DNA of 64,000 nucleotides from Plantago elongata. Taxonomy: Eukaryota > Streptophyta > Magnoliopsida > Lamiales > Plantaginaceae. The DNA is taken from the NCBI GenBank assembly GCA_036897095.1, contig JAYMSP010000035.1:1-64000 (forward strand), given 5' to 3'. Under the pieces are notes generated by a model. The model searched no databases, was not told where the DNA came from, and was given only the letters and a program-made list of their open reading frames with translations. Shown here one piece after another: positions 48,801 to 60,339 of this stretch (position 1 is the first letter of the stretch; every line of letters begins with the position of its first letter). The translations under genes and the position numbers were made by a program.

Positions 48801-49532
48801 AGCCAAAAGCAAAACCTAGAACTTCTAAATATCATAGGACAAAATTTGAATTGATTTCAACAATTCTGAAACTGAATAAGGATAAGCAAAACTAATCACT
48901 AGCTAATCAGCTCAAATTCACATAGAAACAGACAAAACTGAGCTAAATCAACCAAAAGCATAATCTAGAACTTCTAAACTTCATAGGACAAATTTTGAAT
49001 TGATTTCAACAATTCTGAAACTGAATAACAATAAACAAAACTAATCACTAGCTAATCAGCTCAAATTCATCTAGAAACAGACAAAACTGAGCTAAATCAA
49101 CCAAAAGCACAATCTAGAACTCCTAAATGTCACAGTACAAAATTCGAATTCATTTCAACAATTCCGAAACTGAATCAGAAAATCACTCACCAAATAAGCT
49201 CGAAACGCCGATTGAATCCTGACTGCCGCACCGACTCGCCGCTTGGCTCCACTCCTCAAACTCCCGCCGCCGCCACTAGTCAGCTTCACCACCTCCGCCG
49301 CGGCATGAGCCGCCGCAAGCGCCGCCTGCGCGACGACTGCAGTAGCCGCGGCTACCGCAATCGCATGTTTGTTCGCATCCAAGCCTTCGTCGTGCGGTCG
49401 ATCGAAATTCTCACCGGATTTGGACAAACTCTTCGAGTTTCCACCTCTATCGCTCTTCTTCTGCTTGTCATTCGCCGGATTGCGATCGGATTTTCGGAGA
49501 AAGGAACGGAACCACCTGCCGGCTTTACCCAT
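45895..49532 (-). CDS. IQ67-domain (IQD) calmodulin-binding protein
   Basis: IQD proteins are plant scaffold proteins that bind calmodulin and associate with microtubules, plasma membrane or nucleus. Four coding exons, 49532-49191, 47441-47241, 46995-46927 and 46593-45895, give 436 residues. It starts [16 protein letters not shown]. An Ala/Val-rich helix follows ([20 protein letters not shown]). The IQ67 domain spans the exon 1/2 junction, the position typical of the family: [13 protein letters not shown] joined to [20 protein letters not shown], then [20 protein letters not shown] with overlapping IQ and 1-5-10 motifs. Further family marks are [21 protein letters not shown] and the [16 protein letters not shown] motif (about 60 residues from the end). 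It resembles the IQD21-24 group. The reading frame stays open upstream of the ATG, but the MGKA start is conserved. Confidence 0.93.
48734..49185 (-). repeat. Three 150-bp tandem units in IQD intron 1
   Basis: Units starting ACTAATCACTAGCTAATCAG or a variant begin at 48734, 48891 and 49040 (spacings 157 and 149). They share CTAGAACTTCTAAA, CATAGGACAAA and TTGATTTCAACAATTCTGAA. The last unit runs up to the splice donor of exon 1, so the array has expanded right beside a functional splice site. Confidence 0.82.
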
Positions 49533-49799
49533 GGCGCATTGTGTGGGAAAGGAGGTAGGTATCGTAGTGTAGTGAGTTGAGTTGAGTTGAGAGAGAAAGT
49601 GTGATAGTGTGTTGTTATTTGTGTTCGATGCGTGTGACGGTGTGAGTGTGATTGAGTGTGTGTGTGTATGGTGATAAATGAGGGAAGAGGAATTTGAAAA
49701 ATGACGCGCGGTATGGTGGCGAGTGGAGTGCACTCGAAGTGGTGTTGTGGACTTATGGTGGTGGTGGTTCAATGGTTGGGCCCCGTGGAGTTATAGGGT

Positions 49800-51200
49800 A
49801 GAGGACAAATGACAGGTAAGGTGAGGTGAGGAGACTTCACCAAATTTAATTCGTCTCCAACAACTTCAATTTCCGGCTCATTTATATTGTTTCGGATTAC
49901 ATACGACATGTCATATCCTAATTATACCAAAGGCATGAATAGTATGGAAAACATTAAGGGGCCGATTGACATGATATTTAAATGAGAATTTTGGTAAAAT
50001 TGTGTTTGGAATGAAATTGAAATAGGGGTATTTGAAGTGTATTTTAGACCAAATCATTGTTCATCGAACCAAATGGGGCATTTAAATGCCTCGCCAATTA
50101 GTCCCTATGAGTATAATTAATTCTGATATATTATCACTTTTATATTTTTGCTTCACCAAATTGAGAAAGATGTTCCAATTTGCCATATGATGTAGATCTC
50201 AACATTCCAATTGTTGCTCTGATCACATTGAAACGGAATGATAAATACCAAAATGGATCAGGGAGATGAAATGGATTTAAAATTTGAAATTAGTTAACTT
50301 TGTAGGACGGAAAATTTTGAAGTTAAAGGTGCTAAAATTCTCCCTTTTTTTAATAATTTTATAACTTTACTTTTCTAGTATTACATCAGAAATTTTCTAA
50401 TTTCATAAATGAATTGTTTTTAATCCACTAGCTAATTCTTTATTATTTCTCTTTTCCATTTTATTAAATCTATCTCTTACTTTATCAACCACTTACAACT
50501 TTATCAATATAATACATCTTATAAATTATTTCTTTATTGTGATTAAAGTTGAAGTTTAGAAAGTTTTTATTGGATCGGAAGAGTATTTCTTAGAATCGAA
50601 CTTTCTATGTTTAGGATTTTAATCTCATTTAATGTTAAATTATCCCCATCGTTAACTCAATTTTGCAATCCGCGAACAATTTTTCAGACGTGAAGGTTAA
50701 TAAAATAAGATCACTACTTCCAATACAATCATGAAAATACACAATGATCAACAAGTTTGGCGCGAATTGATTGAACGCCATTTTCAATTGATTTAACTAA
50801 AGTAAGCAAGGTGGTCAATTGTCCATAAGTGACTCATGTGACTAATTCAAAAATGAATTTATATAGTTTTTGTTTAAATTTGGTAAGGTTCACCTGTCAT
50901 TCACTTTATCTGCTTGTTTGCAAAACTATAGATCGATTATGCATGTCGCATTCCATCTCTTCCTGTAAATCAAGAACGACTTGATTCTATTCTACAAGTT
51001 CTCCATTCTTTATCCCCTAGGAGTCTCTTCCTTCTCCCAGGTATCTTTTGCCACATAATCGTGATCTAGCTCAATCCGACAGCCCTCCGACAGCCCCCGT
51101 TGTCGCTTCGCTTGACAATTCCATGGAACCTCTCCGGCTGTTTCACGGGCTTTCGCCAAATACATAGATAGTATGTTCAATGGCTTCAGGAATAGTGTGT
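49800..51200. other. Intergenic region between IQD and FAR1-related genes
   Basis: Holds the promoter side of the IQD gene and the 3' end of the FAR1-related gene. A MITE-like copy lies within it. No other gene recognised. Confidence 0.45.
50330..50595. mobile_element. MITE-like repeat, copy 2
   Basis: Second member of the family seen at 26180: CTAGCTAATTCTTTATTATT, CCACTTACAACTTTATCAAT, ATAATACATCTTATAAATTA and TTTTTATTGGATCGGAAGAG occur in the same order and spacing. The copies are clearly diverged. Ends are not sharp enough to define a target duplication. Confidence 0.5.
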
Positions 51201-51203
51201 AGT

Positions 51204-53985
51204 CTACACACCAGCAGCTCTGTATCCTTGATTATAATGCAGGAAAGAAGATGTATGTGGATGTTGACCATCATTCATTACCTGCAGGTACATATTTGTA
51301 TTGTCAGAAAATGTGATCTGACACATAACAAGCAGTATCCATAATCTAACGCGTACCTGCTTTGACTGAGTCCCATTCGATACTGGATCCTGGAATTGGC
51401 TACGGATCAATGGCTCCTGGTTCAAGTATACGATTACAATAGTTCAATATAAGCTGCCATGTAGCATACCAAAACTAATTTACCATACAACAAACTAAGA
51501 GCTGAACTGAACTTCACCAGTAGGAATTGAGAATGGCTTGGCGAATGATGCTGGCTAGAGTAAATGCTCCGTGGCTCATAGATGTTAGCATTAGGCTGCG
51601 GCCTAAGGGTCAAATTTGATGCTTGGTACATGCTCTGGACCATGTGATTTGCTTCAACAGAGTACAAGCCCTTTGCTCGGGAAAAAAAAGACATGTCAAA
51701 TTTTGGTAAAGCAAAAGTGTTGACTCAAAACAGTCAACAGATGAAACATTGATTCTTTGTCTAACCTGTGTGAGAGGACTTATTGTGGGGATCGAGATAT
51801 ATGTGGAAGGAGCACTTGATATCTGGTCATGGCTATGATTCGTTTGGTCTTGATCAGGTAATATGTTTTCGGTTACATCTGTTCCTTGCAAGATATCAAC
51901 ATCTTGATCCTCAAAGTCATTTCTGGCAAGATGAAGATCAGCTAGATTATTTCTAGAAGCACATGCACCTCCAGCGACCACATCAGACTTGAAGCTTAAA
52001 ATTCTTTCAACACCTACCATCAATTCATCAAGTTTTCTTGCAGCGAATTCAAATGCAGGATCAGATTCGGCAGCTCTTGAAGATATTTTAATTATATTAA
52101 GGCACAGATCCTTGTAACGTGTGGCAATTATGTTTCTGCCATCTACGTCTGGATGATTATGATTTTCTTCAGAAGGTAAAATCCTTGCATCTTTGGCCCA
52201 CCTCCTCAAGATGTAACATGAAGGAACAACCTTGATATTTTGATGATCGAGTACTTTTAGGGCATGGCTACACAGAAAACCCACATGCTCAAACTTCATA
52301 CAGTTGCAAGAAACAGTGCCGCCATGAGAATTATAAACTACCATACATTCTCTAGATTTTCCATATGTTTTTGCTTTGTAATCATATCTTGATCCTCGCT
52401 CACCACACTTGTTAACGACAACATTTAATGACTTCTCATATTCTCTTTGAAAAACTTCAAATGCCTTTGGTGTATATATTAGACTGGGTTCCTTCAACAG
52501 AACTGCATTAGCCATCAAAACAGGAGCATGTCTTGCCATTTCAAAAGTTGCTTCAAATTCACTGTGCCTTTGTTCAGTCACCATGTTTTCAAAATGCTTG
52601 AAAAATTGAAGTACATCAATGTCCGGGCTCAAGAAGCTATGAAGTTTTTCTGCCATCTGCTCACCTAAATGTGTTCCATTTCTTTCAATGAAGAAAGTAT
52701 TCCTGCCGTATGCAATGGCCCATTTTTCCTTTTCTCTAAACATCCATCTCAACCATGCATTATTCTCCAGGGCATGCTTCTGCAGCATAGAATCCCATGC
52801 TTGGATAAAATCCTCTTCCTGCTCATGACAAAAGATGCAACTCCTCAAGTCTTCAGCAAAAGAATCATTATCTTTTATAACATGAGATAGATGCTTAAGC
52901 GCAATTAGATACATCTGCCAGGCACATATGCAGTGGTTTGTTTCTGGTAGTACTGCATGAAGAGCTTGGACAATTGTTGCATCCTGATCTGAGAGAATGA
53001 ATTTCGGTTTCTTACTAGACATTGCTTCAACAAACGTTTGGAATAGCCATTTAAAGGAATTAACACTGTCATCATATAAGAAGGCAGCTCCAAATATTAC
53101 TACTTGTCGGTGATGGTTCAGCCCGATTAACTGCACAAAAGGGCGAGAATCTGTTTCTCGTGTTGATGATGTATCTAGGCAAACAACATTACCAAAGTAG
53201 CTATACTCCACAATCATATTATCATCAGCCCAAAATATGTTGCTTATCTTATCATCGATATCAAGTTGCGTAGAGTAAAAGAATGAAGGGTTCAGAAAAT
53301 GTTGCCTCTGGAAGTAATACAAAAGACGTGCCGCATCCCCTTCCTTCATATCCCTTGTCCGCCCAGACCTTAAGAAAATGTTATCACTTACATGAAGGTC
53401 ATCAAATCTTTCTGGATGACAAAAATGAACACCTAAAAGTTTCAATGACTCTTTTAGTTGAAACTCAGGGTTCTTCGTCGGATCGGTTTCAGAGACTTCA
53501 GAGGATTCGCCTTTACCACGTGACAACTCCAGAAACGCTTGACCTTTACTCAAATCAACACCATGATGATTGTGCTCTGGTTCAAACTGTGTGGTCTGAT
53601 ATTTCCCATCAGGATGTCGGGTTACAACCATATGCGCCAAACAACCGGTTCTTGTTTCTTTCCGGTGCTTCTTCACATTAACATCTCGTTTATCCTGCTT
53701 ACGGTGGCCTTGTCTCGAACACGTGAACTTTCTGGACATAACCCGACCGTGCACCTTACTCCTATTCACCCAATCTTTTCTCACACTAAACCCACACAAC
53801 TCAGCATACTTATAATAGAAATCATATGCTTGCTCATCCGTTTCAAATTCAATATCAAGTCTTGGAGCTTCAGAACTCAATGACTGACCATTCAAATTCA
53901 ACAACATAGGGCTCGGGCATTCATGCTCCAAGTTCAAGTCCAAACTATTCGACATCCTTACATCCATATGCCCTTCACCAGTCAT
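51204..53985 (-). CDS. FAR1-related sequence (FRS) transcription factor
   Basis: FRS/FHY3 proteins are transcription factors domesticated from Mutator-like (MULE) transposases, working in light and development signalling. Four coding exons, 53985-51766, 51670-51518, 51416-51357 and 51281-51204, give 836 residues; the first carries all domains. The FAR1 DNA-binding zinc finger lies at about 45-143 (YDFYYKYAELCGFSVRKDW, FTCSRQG, TGCLAHMVV, EHNHHG). The MULE transposase-like core is at about 265-365 (FGNVVCLDTSS, ILSDQDATIVQALHAVLPET). The SWIM zinc finger is at about 545-580 (C560, C562, C572, H574 in SCNCMKFEHVGFLCSH). The later exons give a low-complexity tail. The exon 2 acceptor GAGCAAAG was chosen because the alternative would put a stop after about 18 codons. 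A 5' untranslated exon near 54560-54680 is likely. Subgroup not determined. Confidence 0.92.
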
Positions 53986-53994
53986 AACTCATAA

Positions 53995-55300
53995 CCTCCC
54001 TTGACATCAATAAACCAAAATAAGTAAGATCAAAACCAGAAAGGAGTCAGATCAAAAGGCTAAGAAGCATTTAACATACAACGATCATAGGCAACGTGCG
54101 ATACGCCAAGTGGCAAAGCTCAAAGGATTGGAAATAAATCAACTCAAATTACTAAGATGCATTAAACCATTTCTAAACAAGGGAAATATAGTGTAACAAG
54201 CATTTTGACAACAACACCAAATATTAGCTACATAAAACCATTAAGAGATGGTAAAATCGAAGAAACTGAGATTTCTTACTCTTTCAAATGATTAACTAAG
54301 CGATTATGTTTCTACCAGTGAAAGTGTGTTAGTCATTTCCAGCTCAAACTACTCTATAGCTCAGAAACATCAGAAACACACTGTACTTAAGCATTTGGAC
54401 AACACAAAACATGAACAGACAAAACCACAGAGACACGAAACGATTGAAACTGAGATTTCTTAGTTTTTACATGATTAACACGCTACTGCTGTATCAGCAC
54501 ATATAATTCATTTCCAGCTCGAATAATTGGAGTAAGGAGACTGAGATAACATAAACCTCGCACCTGAGAATCGGAGAAATTCAAAACCTAGGGTTTCAAG
54601 TGATTCGTTGATGATTTTGCTTGCGTTTCGTTGAATTCCTCTTTCTGATTTCAATTCACTGCAACTCTGCAACATGAAGGTTTTAGGCTATAGCACCTAT
54701 TCATGGAACTGTTCAAATATGAGCCTCTTATTGCAATAATTTAAGTTTGGCCTTGTGTATTTCAGTTTTCTTTTCTTTTTGTTTTTACCAAATGACTATG
54801 AGTGTCGAATTAAACTTTAAATCGATGTATCATCAAATACACCGAGCTGTTTAATATCGCAACTATTATGACCCCATCGAATAGACTTGCAGTGTTTTGG
54901 TTTAAGACGTAAAATTGGATTCTATGTTAAATAGTTCTAAACTATTATATCTAATATCAATTTAAATACTAACGGAATAATTGTTATTTGAGTTAAATTT
55001 ATAATACTCCATTGTATAACTTATAATTTTATCATATAGAATTATAGCAGTATATAGTTATAGGTAAATAAATGAAACTAATCCAGGCTAATTACATAAA
55101 TTGCAATTGGAGGCATGACTCATGAGTATAAAACTATAGTCTTTATTATGCCATGGATAAACTCATAAACTCTCACCAATACATTGGAAAATGTAAAATG
55201 CAATACAAAACTCAGAAGAGTCGGATATCCTTATAAAAAAAGGTAAGTAAATAGTCCATAAGACTTGAAAATTCTCTGGTCTTGCTTATTTGGGATTAGT
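53995..55300. other. FAR1-related 5' side and LTP 3' side
   Basis: The first 700 bases are probably leader, leader intron and promoter of the FAR1-related gene. The remainder to 55300 is AT-rich spacer. No gene recognised. Confidence 0.4.
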
Positions 55301-55306
55301 TCCATA

Positions 55307-55686
55307 TCAGTTAGCTGCAACAAAAGAGAAATCAGGCCATTATAATTCATACTATAATGTAAGAATTATTGAAGGGGAGAAAAAGTGAGTACAAAATGAA
55401 AGTATTGAATCTAATTACCAGAACAGCTGAGGGGAGGGAGGTTGCACTGAGACGGCATGCTGTTTGCGATCCTCAACGTGTTGCAGAGACAGTCGTGGTC
55501 CACAGTCTGAAGAGCCGTGCAGCAGCCAGCGCTAGGTGCAGCTGCACCAGGCAACACAAAGGGTGCGCAGGAGTTGAGGCTACTCAATGAACTAGCACAG
55601 CTCTGAGCCATAGTGATCGACGGGATTTGAGCCACAAGGACAATCACTATCATCACAGAGAAGAAAGACCTCATTGCTGCTGCCAT
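55307..55686 (-). CDS. Tapetal-type lipid-transfer protein (A9/FIL1/MEN-8 like)
   Basis: Small secreted eight-cysteine protein of the anther-specific LTP-like group (A9, FIL1, MEN-8, tomato 108), typically expressed in the tapetum. Two coding exons, 55686-55419 and 55314-55307, give 91 residues. The signal peptide is about residues 1-27 (SFFSVMIVIVLVAQIPSITM, AQ). The cysteine pattern C-C-CC-CxC-C-C is complete: AQSCASSL, LNSCAPFVLPGAAAPSAGCC, HDCLCNTL, SQCNLPPLSC. The second exon supplies only eight coding bases and gives the ending SCSAN, matching the family's AN end. Reading on unspliced would give SCSGN, so the length is unchanged. A minus-strand TATA box precedes. Confidence 0.85.
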
Positions 55687-55772
55687 TGCTTATAAGTTAG
55701 TAGTATAAGTTGCTGTTTAATACTCTTTTTGTTTATCTGTGTTGTTGTGTTTTACCAGGTACTGATCAGTTC

Positions 55773-55780
55773 AATTTATA
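55773..55780 (-). promoter_or_regulatory. TATA box of the lipid-transfer protein gene
   Basis: TATAAATT on the minus strand, about 90 bases before the ATG, a common distance for small plant genes with short leaders. Confidence 0.5.
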
Positions 55781-55784
55781 GGAT

Positions 55785-56150
55785 CAAATGGAGCAAGAGG
55801 TGTGAAGTTAGTGATGACAGTGTCTGGCAAAGGTCATGATCAACCTAATTTACAAGTTTGATAACACACAACATACTTGTGAACTGTGATGATAATTCAA
55901 AATTTTCAAGACTTGCAGAATCTACGGGTTTCCTGATAAACACACTCTGGAAACAGGTCAAGAAAATCATACTATTTCTAGATTGGAACATGTTTCTAAT
56001 CAGAGAAAGGCAACAGAATCTGAAAGAGGGTCGGTTTTCGACTAATCACAATTACATTTCAGTCTTTCAGAGTTCATTGAGAGCTGGCCAAAAGCTACAA
56101 AATATAACAAGAATACTAATTGAATTATTAAGAATGGAACTGGTTATTAA
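55785..56150. other. Short spacer, LTP promoter to PMT 3' end
   Basis: Promoter of the lipid-transfer protein gene and the 3' untranslated end of the methyltransferase gene. No separate feature recognised. Confidence 0.4.
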
Positions 56151-56154
56151 GATT

Positions 56155-59100
56155 TCATTGTTGATCAGAAGAAGCAGGAGCTGTCCAATATAACTTCACT
56201 GCAAAGAGAAGCTTTTCCCTCACCAGTGGTCCATCCTCATGATCTACAATCTGGCTATCCCAGTTTAGTCCATCCGCGATTCTCTTGACTTTTACGAGTA
56301 TATCTACATCATCCCGGATGATCAAACTTCCTTCTGGTCGTAAAATTCTGTCCATTTCTAGCATAATGTCTTCCATTTCACACCTAAAACAGAACAAAAG
56401 GTTATTTTCATTGTTCTGTTCCTAATTACTTAATAGAATGTAAAGAATACCAGATATCATGTTAGTTACCTGTCCTTGTATAGCGTAAAGATTGAATCTG
56501 CGTGAATAAGATCATATGTTCTAGGGTAAGTCGACATTGCCTCACACCTGCACCAAAATTACACAGTTTAAGATAACATCAAACGGAACAATCTGCAATT
56601 GCAATGGACAACTTCATCGAACAAGGAACATGGGTGTGACTGATACCAGCTTTGATAAGTTCCAATGAGTCCTCGTTCATAGATAGCACCAAGTGTGTTG
56701 GCCTTGGCCTCAACTGGTACTACATTCATCACCCAGAGAGGATCTTCAATCAAATTAGCAGCGAAGCCACCCAAAAACGCATTCATGTCAAGGATGTTAC
56801 GGTATCTTCCTTGTGATCCAAGTTGGTTATTCACTGTTTTGTAATAGGACACTCTCCTGTTCCACAGTTGCATATCTTTCTCAAAGGTTTCGGGGGTGAC
56901 TCCATTTATAGTTCCTCGGCTAATCCTAGGAGGTACAACACTTAATCGTCTGGGCCACTTTTCAAGCTTTCCTCCAGCAACCTCATCAGTATCAGAAACT
57001 TCAGGTAGGGGGGTCAAGCAAGTCTCCAAGTTTGTATACCTACAGAAACTGTAAAGTTAGGACTCACTCGGATTACATAAATCAGCAATTCTAGGATTAT
57101 ATATTATGAATCACATACCAAGCGGTATCTGGATTCTGAGCAGGACAGAGTGGAGGGTTCTTCGCAACCTTACGAATCTTTTTGCACTTCAAGTGATTCA
57201 ACGGTTTCTGCCATATGGCGATGTCATCCCTCTCGACTAACTTTTTCCAGCATAAGCTCTTCGTTACATTCTCAATTTGCATTTGCTCAGCATTTAGATC
57301 CTCCCTAGACCTCTCCCACCCCTTCCAGTATTTCTTCCATCGGATTGGTGGACCGGAGAGAATCCAATATCCGCCTGGCCTCAGAATACGGTCAACTTCA
57401 ATCAAGTATGCGCCATCTGTGACAATTTGATCACAATGCAGAAACCATAAGTGAACTTCTAAACCCGAATACTATTCTAGTTAATGTAATCAGAAAGCCC
57501 ATTGATCATGTTTTCAAAGCTCGGGGAAGTACCATATTGGCCCCATGGAATGAGACAACGTGAACAATGAGCCATATCAAAAGCCCTCGAAGGGTAAGGA
57601 AGCCTCTTCGACGCGATAACACCGATCAAAGCAGGAACACCACGCTCCAGAGCGAACTGCACTTGTCCTTCGTGTGTGTCTCTTGGTGCAAAAGACATTG
57701 CAATGATATTTCTTGACAAAAGATATGCTCCCCAACTTGCAACCTGTACATTTAATTTGACAAAGAGCTGCTCATAAGTCGTAGATTTAGAAGAACGAAT
57801 CACATATTCTGGACAGAAGTACAGAACAGATATATCGTACAAGTATCAACATATATATCATTATCAAGACTTAAGTAACACATGTTAGTAAGTTGTGCAG
57901 TCATACTCGGACTCAATTATCGTACGATTTAAATTTAAAGAGTAAGATAATCGACTCGACTCATTATAATTAAGTAGCATTTATTAAGAATTGCAAATGG
58001 ACCACCACAACCAAATACGGTCTATACTATACTTAAATATAATATACTATATTCGAATATGTATTCTAAGACCTCTACGACTATTAGATGGAGAACACCT
58101 TCATATGTTGGTGGTAGATTGTGGCATAGCAAGTTCTACTTAAAGCTTAATTGCCAAATTGATGAAAGTTTACTTTAGAGTGAGTACTTGACAAATGTGC
58201 ATGGATGGTAACATCATAAGTCCACAACATGTGTAGGAGGATTCATGCATGGAGTAAAGGTGGTCAATTATAAGTGGCAGGGTGGACTAATTTAGAATAG
58301 GTCAAAATAAGAAAAGCAAAAAGCAAGAAAGACAATTTTAAAAAGCTGTTTATTTCAGTTCTGTACCTCACCTACCACTTAATTACAATACCAAAAATAG
58401 AAAACACGTATTTTGTCATAATTCGGACAATGTGTCCTGTTTACGTGTGAATTAATGATATTTAACCAAATATGTACACTACACCTTATTGACATTTAAA
58501 ATCGAACCAAAACTATTGAAATGTGAAATGTCCCAATCTTCCAATTTCATTTATAAATCTGGAACCTATCTTCAAATTTATGTCTAAAATGATTATTGAC
58601 AATGCACACTTGATGACAACTGTTAATCACTCAGTTATGTGGCTAATTAGTAAATCTTATTCCTAATTAAGTCAAGTTAAACTATTAAACAAAATCTTCA
58701 CTTGACTAGCTGTGCCGCGTAAAATTAAATGCTACATTTCCTGAAAAATAGAATACAGCTAGCTATATTTCCCTTGAAATATAACAAAATTCACATCATA
58801 TCCACTGCAAAACATATCTTTCATTTGCACCAAAAGAGGAAATCACAATTAATACAATTTATTGTAGAAACTAAACTAATGTAATTCCAACAACGAATCG
58901 TCAAACAAGAGTTAGATTAAAAATTCAAAATTGGGTTGCAAACGAACATAGTTGAGCTATAATTGATTAATTAAGAATGCCTATGAAATATGAATAATTA
59001 AACACGAGGTGCATGAACTGAGATCGAGCTCGGTTCCAAAGATTTTGTCAGAATATTACAAAACCAAAGCTTCTTTGAGAATCAAATAAGCCGGTTAAAC

Positions 59101-60060
59101 CAAATTGGTCAACTCACTTTCTGAACATATAGAATATATATAGCTATTTATAGCTTAGATTTCTCAACATTTTGCAGAAAGTAACTAGATTCACTCAGAA
59201 AGTGTACCGAATTACGTTTATTCAATTACAAAAATCTTAAATATTCAACTTACTCTTATATTAGTTGCAACTAGCATAATCAAAATCTGCATACCCAATT
59301 ATTAATTTATTATACTTACCAGTTACTTTAAATAAATTATACTGATCTGAATATAACAATCCGACCACTGAGTAAACCATCAACAATAATATATTAAAAT
59401 AGATCTTACCCCGCATCCGGTATCAATGGCGGTCCGAATCTCGCCACTTTTCAAATCAATCAGCTTCCCAATATCATCAATGTACTTCCCTGCCCCATTG
59501 GGGAACATGGTCCCACCACCCGGAAACTTGAACCGGTCACCTTCGAACCGGATCCAGTTCTGAACCGCCTTCTCGACCGTCAGCTCCTTATGCGGCACAT
59601 TGGCATACCACGCCACATCCCGGCTCTTCGGCCAGCTAAACGGGCTCTTATACCCGTGCGGAGCCGGTATCCGGCACTTCAAGAGCTCCCGCTTGTGAGG
59701 ACAATGCCGTTCTCTATAAATAAGCCGGTCCCGCTCGAACTTAAGTGACCTACGTTGATCCTCGCACGGGGTGTACTCGGAGTATTTAATGCCGCATGGC
59801 GGGTAGGTCTGCGTCGGGGTGGAGGAGTTTTGTATGGTAGTTTTTGCGGCGTGATGGGTGGAGAAGTCGAGGGGGGGAGTCGTCTTTCGGGGGGTCGTGA
59901 AGCACGGGGTGGTCGTGGACGTGGTCGTGGTACGGTGTTGGGAGGTTCCGAAGAGGTAGGAGAGGGAGCAGAGGATGGTGAGGATGGCGAAGGTGTAGAG
60001 CTTTGGTTTCTTGGAGGTGATGGCGGGTTTGGAGAGGGGAGTGTAGTAGGGTGGGCCCAT
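56155..60060 (-). CDS. Golgi PMT-type methyltransferase (DUF248, PMT15-18 like)
   Basis: Type II Golgi membrane protein of the putative pectin methyltransferase family (QUA2/TSD2 relatives). Six coding exons, 60060-59410, 57743-57533, 57416-57119, 57039-56647, 56547-56470 and 56383-56155, give 619 residues. A short cytosolic tail is followed by the anchor (about 20-40, [18 protein letters not shown]), a Thr-rich stem, and Methyltransf_29. Marks in order: [62 protein letters not shown], the SAM site [116 protein letters not shown] and [20 protein letters not shown]. Intron 1 is about 1.7 kb. Substrate specificity is not shown by sequence. Confidence 0.93.
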
Positions 60061-60339
60061 TTTTTGAGGGAGGAGATACTTTGGTGTGGTTTGAGGGAAA
60101 AATGGGAGGGGTTTTATAATAGGGGGTTTAGGGGGGTGGAGTTATGGACTTATGGTAATTGGTGAAATTGAGTATTAGCAAGTGGCATGTGGGAGTGAAA
60201 TCGGTAATGTGAATCAGTGAAAGGGTAAATTTGGGTATACGTTCGGGTCGGGTCGGGTTTATCGGTGTGAGTCGCGTGACAACCATCTAATACGTATAGT
60301 CGTCGTACAAAATCATAGTGTGTTAAAGTCATATCCATA

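Noticed and set aside
49155-49580. Plus-strand open frames over IQD exon 1
   Set aside because: Antisense to the conserved IQ67 exon; caused by its high GC content.
49533-49772. N-terminal extension of the IQD protein upstream of MGKAG
   Set aside because: It has no ATG start and His/Thr/Ser-rich low-complexity content; the family begins MGKA.
51610-51765. Unspliced C-terminus of the FAR1-related protein
   Set aside because: It would end in an unrelated tail; splicing at 51766 to 51670 keeps an open frame through three further exons.
59755-60165. Gly/Arg-rich plus-strand open frame of 136 codons
   Set aside because: It is antisense to the conserved first exon of the PMT methyltransferase and has no domain.
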